Origin: JAQGMJ01 sp036271855
GTDB lineage: Bacteria > Pseudomonadota > Gammaproteobacteria > Burkholderiales > JAEUOS01
Direction: 5' to 3'
Assembly (NCBI GenBank): GCA_036271855.1
Contig: DATAZV010000042.1
Span: 1 to 5,971, forward strand
Length of the DNA: 5,971 nucleotides
Below, one piece after another: positions 1-4,114 of this stretch. The position numbers were made by a program, and so were the translations under genes. Numbering within the stretch: the stretch's first letter is position 1; each line of letters opens with the position of its first letter. The notes under the pieces were generated by a model. The model was not told the origin of the DNA. It did no database searches and worked only from the letters and a program-made list of their open reading frames with translations.

Positions 1-161
1 TTCGCACCCACCTTGAGGTTCAGGTTTTTCGCCGAGCCGCTGGTGATGGTGGAGACCACCTCGATGCCCGGCGCCACTTCCACCGTCACTTCAGTGGTCA
101 CCGGGCCTTCGTGCATCGCCTTGACGGTGCCGGAAAGAACATTGCGTGCGCTGATTTTCAT
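1..161 (-). CDS. mop: Molbindin (Mop/TOBE domain) molybdate-binding protein, 3' part cut off by window edge
   Basis: This is the start of a small oxyanion-binding protein of the molbindin family, which binds molybdate or tungstate in the cytoplasm as an oligomer of Mop domains. The 53 visible residues start MKISARNVLSGTVK and continue through a beta-rich stretch to a SGSAKNLNLKVG segment near residues 41-52, the conserved Mop pattern. The usual single-Mop protein is about 70 residues, so roughly a quarter is missing; a longer tandem-Mop protein cannot be excluded. The ATG is well supported by an AGGAG at 174-170, 8 bases upstream. It lies 56 bases downstream of modC on the same strand and is probably co-transcribed with it. 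Because ModC and the ModE-type regulator of this cluster both lack a Mop domain, this protein probably supplies the molybdate storage or sensing function. That role is an inference; the family assignment is firm. Confidence 0.88.
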   Translation of the reverse strand, partial: MKISARNVLSGTVKAMHEGPVTTEVTVEVAPGIEVVSTITSGSAKNLNLKVGA

Positions 162-169
162 CGCTGTGT

Positions 170-174
170 CTCCT
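170..174 (-). promoter_or_regulatory. Ribosome binding site of mop
   Basis: AGGAG read on the minus strand, 8 bases before the ATG at 161. It is the clearest Shine-Dalgarno sequence of the mod cluster. It indicates that mop is translated independently rather than as a detached tail of modC. Confidence 0.7.
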
Positions 175-217
175 GTTGCATGAATCCGCAGTATGCCCGA
201 GCCGGGCTGGCCCTACT

Positions 218-970
218 TCAGGCGGCGCGCGTCCCGGCGCCGCCGGCAATCACCCGCAGCGCCGTCGCCCCCTGCGGCACCTCGGCCTGGAACGGCGCCA
301 TTTCGTGGCGCACCACCCGGCCCTCCTCGATCACCACCAGCTCGCGCGCCAGGCTCTGCAAATCGGCGGGGTCGTGGGTGATCAGCACCATCGGCAATTT
401 GAAGCGCTCGCGCAGTTCGACAAATTCATAGCGCATGCGTTCGCGCAGCGCCGGGTCCAGCGCCGCGAAGGGTTCGTCCAGCAACAGCAGGCGTGGCCGC
501 GTTGCCAGCGCGCGCGCCAGGGCGGTGCGCTGGCGCTGGCCGCCGGAAAGCTGGCTCGGGTAGCTGTCGCGCAGGTCCTGCAATTCGAACAGGCGCAACA
601 TGTCTTCCACCCGCGCGCGCGCCGCATCGTCCAGGCGCCGCAGCCAGCCCTGTTGCAGCGCCGCGCCGATGTTGCCCGCCACCGTCAGGTGCGGAAACAG
701 TGCGTAATCCTGGAACACATAGCCCACGCCGCGCTCGCGCGCCGGCACGCTGATGCGCTGCGCCGCCTCGAACAGGGTGGCGCCGTCGATTGAAATGCGC
801 CCCGCGTCCGGCGCCACGAAGCCTGCCAGGCATTGCAGGGTCAGGCTCTTGCCGGCGCCCGAAGGCCCGTAGATCACCACTGCGTCGCTGTCGGTGCGCA
901 TGTCCACATCCAGCCGGAAATGCCGGCCGCGCGCGTGCAGGTCCTTGATGATGCGCAGTTCGAGTTGCAT
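218..970 (-). CDS. modC: Molybdate ABC transporter ATP-binding protein ModC, short form without C-terminal Mop domain
   Basis: This is the cytoplasmic ATPase that powers molybdate import through ModB. All ABC motifs are visible in the 250 residues: Walker A GPSGAGKS at 35-42, the Q-loop glutamine in VFQD at about 87, signature LSGGQ at 141-145, Walker B LLLLDEP at 161-167 with D165 and E166, the D-loop ALD, and the switch histidine H199 in THD. The N-terminal beta strands (ELRIIKD, FRLDVDM) are typical of ModC rather than of generic ABC ATPases. Full-length ModC such as the E. coli protein is about 350 residues, because a Mop/TOBE domain follows the ATPase. Here only about 50 residues follow H199 and none look like a Mop domain. 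The reading frame shows no sign of damage, and a separate mop gene lies just downstream. The start follows the modB stop by 13 bases without an obvious Shine-Dalgarno, so translational coupling is likely. Confidence 0.95.
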   Translation of the reverse strand: MQLELRIIKDLHARGRHFRLDVDMRTDSDAVVIYGPSGAGKSLTLQCLAGFVAPDAGRISIDGATLFEAAQRISVPARERGVGYVFQDYALFPHLTVAGNIGAALQQGWLRRLDDAARARVEDMLRLFELQDLRDSYPSQLSGGQRQRTALARALATRPRLLLLDEPFAALDPALRERMRYEFVELRERFKLPMVLITHDPADLQSLARELVVIEEGRVVRHEMAPFQAEVPQGATALRVIAGGAGTRAA

Positions 971-983
971 CGTCAGATACCGT

Positions 984-1667
984 TCAGTACCTGAAGGCGC
1001 GGCGATAGCCGCCCTGCAGCACGCGCCCCGCCACCACCAGCACGATGATGCAAATCACCGAGGCGATGATCACCAGGTTGTTGGCGGTGGCGTCGTCCCC
1101 CGCCTGCACCGCTTCGTAAATCGCGATCGACAGGGTCTGGGTGCGCCCCGGCAGGCTGCCGGCCACCATCAGCGTGGCGCCGAATTCGCCCAGCGCGCGC
1201 GCAAACGCCAGCATGGCGCCGGCCAGGATGCCGTGCCAGGCCAGCGGCAGGGTGACGCGAAAAAACACCTTGAGTTCGGAAAAGCCCAGCGAGCGTCCGG
1301 CCCGCTCCAGGTTGGTGTCGATGTCCTCGAAGGCGGCGCGCGCCGCCTTGTAGACCAGCGGAAAGGCCACGAAGGCCGCCGCGATCACCGCGCCCTGCCA
1401 GGTAAAAATCAGGTTGATGCCGAAATTCTCCTGCAGCCAGCCTCCGACCGGCCCGCGCTTGCCCAGCAGCACCAGCAGGTAATACCCCAGCACCGTCGGC
1501 GGCATCACCATCGGCAGGGTCAGCGCGGCGTCCAGCACCTCGCGGCCGAAAAAGCGCACCCGCGCCAGCAGGTAGGCAAAGGCCACGCCCGCCACCAGTG
1601 CCAGCACGGTGGCCCAGCCGGCGACCTTGAGCGACAGCAGCAGGGGAACAGCGGCCTCGTCGAACAT
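984..1667 (-). CDS. modB: Molybdate ABC transporter permease ModB
   Basis: This is the inner-membrane channel subunit of the molybdate importer. The 227 residues match the usual length of ModB (about 225-230). Hydrophobic segments lie near residues 7-35, 46-69, 90-108, 142-170 and 195-214, fitting a five-to-six-helix permease. The cytoplasmic coupling loop (EAA loop) is clear at 121-141, with ERAGRSLG followed by FFRVTLP, and contacts ModC. Other ModB hallmarks are LPMVMPPTVLGYYLL at 51-65 and the FARALGEFGAT block at 155-164. The gene lies between modA (12-base gap) and modC (13-base gap) on the same strand. No strong Shine-Dalgarno precedes its ATG, which suggests it is translated by coupling to modA. 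Confidence 0.95.
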   Translation of the reverse strand: MFDEAAVPLLLSLKVAGWATVLALVAGVAFAYLLARVRFFGREVLDAALTLPMVMPPTVLGYYLLVLLGKRGPVGGWLQENFGINLIFTWQGAVIAAAFVAFPLVYKAARAAFEDIDTNLERAGRSLGFSELKVFFRVTLPLAWHGILAGAMLAFARALGEFGATLMVAGSLPGRTQTLSIAIYEAVQAGDDATANNLVIIASVICIIVLVVAGRVLQGGYRRAFRY

Positions 1668-1679
1668 TGGTTGCGCCGT

Positions 1680-2492
1680 TTAAGGCTTGCCGAAGCCGTA
1701 GTCGGAAAGAATCGTCTGCATCGCCGGGCTGGCGACGAAGGTCAGAAAGCTCTTCGCCAGCGCGGCGTTCTTGCTGTCCTTGACCACCGCGATGGGGTAG
1801 AGAATCGGCTTCTCGGTCGGCACTTCCGCCGCCACCTTGACGCGGCCCTTCATGATCGCCGCGTCGGTGGAGTAGACGAAGCCCGCCTCGGTCTCGCCGC
1901 GCGCCACGTAGTCCAGCGCCTGGCGCACGCTGGCCGCGTTGACCAGCTTGGGCTCCAGCGCGGCCCACATGCCGGCCTTGTCCAGCACGCCCTTGGAATA
2001 ACGCCCGACCGGCACGGAGGCCGGGTTGCCGATGGCGATGTGCTTGATCGCCGGGGCCGACAGCGAAGACAAGCCGGTGATCGCCACGGTCGAATCGGCG
2101 GGCGCGATCAGCACCAGCCGGTTGCGCACGAAGTCATGCCGCGTCTTCGTGTCGATCACGTTTTGCGCCACTGCCTTGTCCATCGCGATCTCGTCGGCGG
2201 AGGCGAACACGTCGGCCGGCGCGCCCTTGGCGATCTGCGCCAGCAGCACATCCGATGCCGCGAAGTTGAGCACCACCTTGGTACCCGGGTTGACCCGCTC
2301 GAAAGCGCGGCCGATGTCGGCAAAGGCGTTGGTCAGGCTGGCGGCGGCGGAGACCACCAGGTCGGCGGCGCTGGCCGCGCCGCTGGACGCGCCGATCGCA
2401 AGTGCCACGGCGGCGCCCAGCAGGCGGCGGCGCGAAAAGGCGAATCTGGACGAAAGTGCGGGCTGGCGCGCGAGCTTGGATGTTTGAGGCAT
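1680..2492 (-). CDS. modA: Molybdate-binding periplasmic protein ModA with Tat-like signal
   Basis: This is the substrate-binding protein that captures molybdate (and usually tungstate) in the periplasm and delivers it to ModBC. The 270 residues begin with an extended N-terminus and SRRRLLGAA at 20-28, then a hydrophobic stretch ending in ASAA at about 40-43, so cleavage is expected near residue 43. The mature part shows the ModA ligand-site segments: SAAASLT at 48-54, FAASDVLLAQI at 77-87, PADVFASAD at 92-100, GNPASVPVGRY at 155-165 and GFVYSTDA at 204-211. By family knowledge these supply the serine, backbone and tyrosine contacts to the oxyanion. The ATG is supported by an AGGG 8 bases upstream. 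It is the first gene of modABC. The palindrome-rich AT patch directly upstream suggests molybdate-dependent repression. The twin-arginine pattern suggests Tat export, although a Sec signal with a charged n-region is possible. Confidence 0.96.
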   Translation of the reverse strand: MPQTSKLARQPALSSRFAFSRRRLLGAAVALAIGASSGAASAADLVVSAAASLTNAFADIGRAFERVNPGTKVVLNFAASDVLLAQIAKGAPADVFASADEIAMDKAVAQNVIDTKTRHDFVRNRLVLIAPADSTVAITGLSSLSAPAIKHIAIGNPASVPVGRYSKGVLDKAGMWAALEPKLVNAASVRQALDYVARGETEAGFVYSTDAAIMKGRVKVAAEVPTEKPILYPIAVVKDSKNAALAKSFLTFVASPAMQTILSDYGFGKP

Positions 2493-2516
2493 CGTAATAT
2501 CCCTGCATATATATGG
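2493..2516. promoter_or_regulatory. Candidate ModE operator overlapping the modA ribosome binding site
   Basis: On the plus strand CGTAATAT (2493-2500) is separated by 8 bases from ATATATGG (2509-2516). The left half differs at one base from the CGTTATAT half-site I recall from the E. coli modA operator. The inverted right half, CCATATAT, matches a CGnTATAT pattern at all but one fixed position. The overall 24-base span equals that of the E. coli site. The spacer contains the modA Shine-Dalgarno (minus-strand AGGG, 2504-2501), so a bound regulator would cover the translation start region. The half-site match and geometry are visible; binding is an inference. Confidence 0.5.
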
Positions 2517-2526
2517 CAGCGGTCGA

Positions 2527-2532
2527 AGTATA
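2527..2532 (-). promoter_or_regulatory. Possible -10 box of the modABC promoter
   Basis: TATACT read on the minus strand differs from TATAAT at one position. It would place the transcription start near 2520 and give a leader of roughly 25-30 bases before modA. No good -35 hexamer is found 16-18 bases upstream, so the promoter is weakly supported and may depend on an activator or on the neighbouring AT-rich palindromes. Confidence 0.3.
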
Positions 2533-2534
2533 CC

Positions 2535-2546
2535 GCGATATATCGC
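2535..2546. repeat. Perfect 12-base palindrome GCGATATATCGC upstream of modA
   Basis: GCGATATATCGC is identical to its reverse complement and sits directly upstream of the candidate -10 box. Each strand of it contains CGATATAT, an exact match to the CGnTATAT pattern of ModE half-sites, but the two copies overlap instead of being spaced. It could be a second regulator site or an upstream promoter element. The palindrome itself is certain; its role is an inference. Confidence 0.55.
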
Positions 2547-2551
2547 CGAGA

Positions 2552-2565
2552 TATTCCATGGGATA
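2552..2565. repeat. Near-perfect 14-base palindrome centred on CCATGG
   Basis: TATTCCATGGGATA is palindromic except for one T/G pair. It lies 18 bases (centre to centre) upstream of the GCGATATATCGC palindrome, within the modE-modA gap. It may extend the regulatory patch in front of modA. Nothing known to me assigns it to a particular regulator. Confidence 0.35.
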
Positions 2566-2611
2566 CGTCCGAACGCCGCCCGGCCCGGCGCGGGGCGCAG
2601 GCTAGACGCAC

Positions 2612-2959
2612 TCAGTGATTCAGCATGCGCCCGAGGCGGGCGATGTCGGCGGCGGTGCGCTCCACGGCCACCGTTTCGATGCCGCGGTACAGGCGGATCA
2701 CTTCCATGCCGTAATCGTTGACCTTGGTGCCGCCGCCCTCTTTACCGCCCTTGGCACTGTCCACCAGCGGCTTTTTGAAGCAGCGGTTCATGTCGTCCAC
2801 CAGCAGCCAGGCGCGGCGATACGACATGCCCAGGTGCTTGGCCGCCGCGGTGATCGAGCCGGTCTCGGCAATCGCCTCCAGCAGCGCCACCTTGCCGGGG
2901 CCGATGGCGACCTCCTCGCCCCTGTTGATGCGCAGCCGGAACCTCGCGTCCAGACCCAT
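2612..2959 (-). CDS. modE: ModE-type winged helix-turn-helix regulator, DNA-binding domain only
   Basis: This 115-residue protein corresponds to the N-terminal DNA-binding domain of ModE, the molybdate-responsive regulator of mod genes. From the ATG it reads MGLDARFRLRINRGEEVAIG. A helix-turn-helix follows near residues 35-60 (TGSITAAAKHLGMSYRRAW, then LLVDDMNR), and then a glycine-rich wing (SAKGGKEGGGTKV) near 68-80. Full ModE has about 260 residues, with two Mop domains after this part; here the frame stops after a short helix ending RLGRMLNH. I chose the ATG at 2959 because GGAG lies 6 bases upstream (2969-2966). A TTG in the same frame at 2980 would add seven residues but has no such support. 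It lies 119 bases upstream of modA, with the palindrome patch between them. It probably represses modA; how it senses molybdate without a Mop domain is not evident. Confidence 0.88.
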   Translation of the reverse strand: MGLDARFRLRINRGEEVAIGPGKVALLEAIAETGSITAAAKHLGMSYRRAWLLVDDMNRCFKKPLVDSAKGGKEGGGTKVNDYGMEVIRLYRGIETVAVERTAADIARLGRMLNH

Positions 2960-2965
2960 CGCAGT

Positions 2966-2969
2966 CTCC
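2966..2969 (-). promoter_or_regulatory. Ribosome binding site that decides the modE start
   Basis: GGAG on the minus strand lies 6 bases before the ATG at 2959. It would fall inside the coding region if translation began at the in-frame TTG at 2980, so it favours the shorter protein. Confidence 0.6.
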
Positions 2970-3025
2970 ACGGCCCGCAAGGCCGGTTTGGTGTTGTCAA
3001 AACGCCATTATCCACGATGCCGCAC

Positions 3026-3055
3026 TTGCCGCCGGCCGGCCGGCGTTCGCGGCAA
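3026..3055. repeat. Nested inverted repeat: 16-base GC palindrome flanked by TTGCCGC/GCGGCAA
   Basis: Positions 3030-3045 (CGCCGGCCGGCCGGCG) form a perfect 16-base palindrome. A second, wider inverted repeat, TTGCCGC (3026-3032) with GCGGCAA (3049-3055), is also perfect over 7 bases. The two structures overlap and would compete as hairpins. The location between divergent genes allows a regulator site or a structured leader. In GC-rich DNA a GGCC-type palindrome can also arise by chance. Confidence 0.5.
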
Positions 3056-3098
3056 CTCGCCGCGTGCCTCTCCAGGTTCGTGATAAAGTCGCGTCCCC

Positions 3099-3479
3099 AT
3101 GGCCCTGCACGCACGCACCCGCCGTTTCGCCGCCTGGCTCGCGACTTTCGCGATCCTGCTGGCCGCGCTCGCGCCCACGGTATCGCACGCCATGGCAGCC
3201 GTGCGCGGCGGCGCCTCCTGGGTAGAAATCTGCACCGCCACCGGCCCGGCCCTGGTCAAGGTCGCCGCCGAGCAGGTCCCTGCCAAGGGCGGCGGCACTT
3301 CACACTTCGATCATTGCCCCTTCTGCTCCATTCACGCCGGCGCCGCCGGCCTGCCGCCCGCTGCTGCCGCCTTGCCGGTAGCCACGGGCGCCTACGCCCT
3401 CCCCGAGTTGTTCCTGCGCGCACCGCGGCCCTTGTTTGCCTGGGCCGCCGGGCAGCCGCGCGCCCCGCCCGCCGCCTGA
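3099..3479 (+). CDS. DUF2946 family small Cys/His protein
   Basis: This 126-residue protein matches the DUF2946 family, whose biochemical role I do not know to be established; its genes often sit beside copper or TonB-receptor genes. An Arg-rich start (HARTRRF) is followed by a hydrophobic segment at about 10-28 ending near PTVSHAMA, which is either a signal peptide or a membrane anchor. Conserved features are C45 in EICTATG, the cluster HFDHCPFCSIH at 69-79 (H69, H72, C73, C76, H79), and the C-terminal AWAAGQPRAPP. The CxxC plus histidines suggests a metal site facing the periplasm. It is the first gene of the plus-strand cassette, 158 bases before the copper chaperone. The ATG at 3099 has no strong Shine-Dalgarno, but it is the start that gives a proper hydrophobic N-terminus. 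Family membership is well supported; a copper role is inferred from neighbours. Confidence 0.85.
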   Translation: MALHARTRRFAAWLATFAILLAALAPTVSHAMAAVRGGASWVEICTATGPALVKVAAEQVPAKGGGTSHFDHCPFCSIHAGAAGLPPAAAALPVATGAYALPELFLRAPRPLFAWAAGQPRAPPAA

Positions 3480-3491
3480 TCGCGGCCGGCT

Positions 3492-3526
3492 GAACGCGCG
3501 CTTCACGCGCCGTTCATTCGACTTTT
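3492..3526 (+). terminator. Hairpin with T-run between the DUF2946 and copper chaperone genes
   Basis: GAACGCGCGC (3492-3501) pairs with GCGCCGTTC (3507-3515) across a 5-base loop, leaving one bulged C, and TTTT follows at 3523-3526. The 7-base gap before a short T-run makes it imperfect as a Rho-independent terminator. It starts 13 bases after the DUF2946 stop, so it could end or attenuate transcription there and reduce read-through to the chaperone and receptor. Confidence 0.4.
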
Positions 3527-3557
3527 CCCCTGCCTGCATCCCGCGCCCGCTGGCCGC

Positions 3558-3579
3558 GATGCGTCCGCGCTCACGCATC
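3558..3579. repeat. Second inverted repeat upstream of the copper chaperone gene
   Basis: GATGCGT (3558-3564) and ACGCATC (3573-3579) are perfect inverted copies with an 8-base spacer. A TTATAC at 3594-3599 downstream could be a -10 box for the chaperone gene, and there is no clear -35. The repeat could be a regulator site for a separate chaperone-receptor promoter, or an mRNA hairpin if transcription comes from the DUF2946 gene. Confidence 0.35.
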
Positions 3580-3637
3580 CGCAGTACCGTCATTTATACG
3601 CGCGCCTCGCGCCGCACTTGAACACCAGGAATCCACC

Positions 3638-4108
3638 ATGAAACTGATCCCCGTCACTCTCGCTCTCCCCTTAGCCCTTCTTCTTTGCGCCGGCAGCGCT
3701 TTCGCCCAGGTAACCGTCAAGGACCCCTGGGTGCGCGCCACCGTGCCCGCGCAAACCTCCACCGGTGCCTTCATGCAGATCACCTCCGCGCAGGACGCGC
3801 GCCTGATCGAAGTGCGCTCGCCGGCCGCCGCCACGGTGGAAGTCCACCAGATGGCGATGAGCAACAACGTGATGAAAATGAGCGCCGTCGACGCCATTCC
3901 CCTGCCTGCCGGCAAGCCCGTCATTCTCGGCCCGGGCGGCTATCACGTGATGATGATGGAGCTCAAGGGCCAGGTGAAGGCCGGCGACACCGTGCCCCTG
4001 ACCCTGGTGATCGAGACCAAGGACAAGCAGCGCCAGAACATCGAAGTCAAGGCGATAGCGCAGCCGCTGGGCAGCAGCGGCCCGATGTCCGGCATGAAAA
4101 TGAACTGA
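3638..4108 (+). CDS. Periplasmic copper chaperone, PCu(A)C family
   Basis: This is a periplasmic Cu(I) chaperone of the PCu(A)C (DUF461) family, whose members deliver copper to cytochrome oxidase assembly or to other periplasmic copper proteins. The 156 residues start with a Sec signal peptide (MKLIPVTLALPLALLL) with likely cleavage after AFA at 21-23. The mature protein begins QVTVKDPWVRAT, the usual start of the cupredoxin-like fold. The full ligand motif H-x10-M-x21-H-x-M is present as H70, M81, H103 and M105. Extra methionines flank it (M72, M74, M79, M106, M107). The tail SGPMSGMKMN adds three more and may form a second weak copper site. AGGA lies 7 bases before the ATG. The TonB-receptor gene begins 6 bases after its stop, so the two are surely co-transcribed. 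This suggests that copper entering through the receptor is received by this chaperone. Confidence 0.96.
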   Translation: MKLIPVTLALPLALLLCAGSAFAQVTVKDPWVRATVPAQTSTGAFMQITSAQDARLIEVRSPAAATVEVHQMAMSNNVMKMSAVDAIPLPAGKPVILGPGGYHVMMMELKGQVKAGDTVPLTLVIETKDKQRQNIEVKAIAQPLGSSGPMSGMKMN

Positions 4109-4114
4109 CGCGCC

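Larger units (their letters stand above)
2960..3098. promoter_or_regulatory. Divergent intergenic region between the modE and DUF2946 genes
   Basis: Both flanking genes start outward from this 139-base region, so it must hold promoters for both directions. Near the modE side there is a TTGACA on the minus strand (3000-2995) and a GATAAT on the minus strand (3012-3007), but they are not in the right order to pair. On the plus strand GATAAA lies at 3082-3087, close to the DUF2946 start. No convincing -35/-10 pair and no AT-rich ModE half-site is visible. The middle is occupied by a GC-only palindrome, described separately. Confidence 0.5.

Noticed and set aside
218..300. Frameshift or premature stop explaining the short ModC
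   Set aside because: The region after the modC stop (162-217) shows no Mop-like coding, and the Mop gene further on has its own ATG and strong ribosome binding site. This looks like a genuine short form, not a broken gene.
2493..2611. A molybdenum-cofactor riboswitch in the modA leader
   Set aside because: The leader predicted from the candidate -10 is only about 25-30 bases, and the whole gap is 119 bases and rich in short DNA palindromes. There is no room or visible architecture for the multi-stem Moco RNA.
894..2618. A 574-codon open frame on the plus strand, antisense to modC, modB and modA
   Set aside because: Its translation is rich in His, Arg, Gln and Gly, with no recognisable domain. 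It lies opposite three unmistakable mod genes whose GC-rich third positions remove stops from the opposite strand.
2615..3493. A 292-codon plus-strand open frame spanning modE, the intergenic region and the DUF2946 gene
   Set aside because: It runs antisense to modE and then in the wrong frame through the DUF2946 gene. The product has no domain and is Arg-rich.
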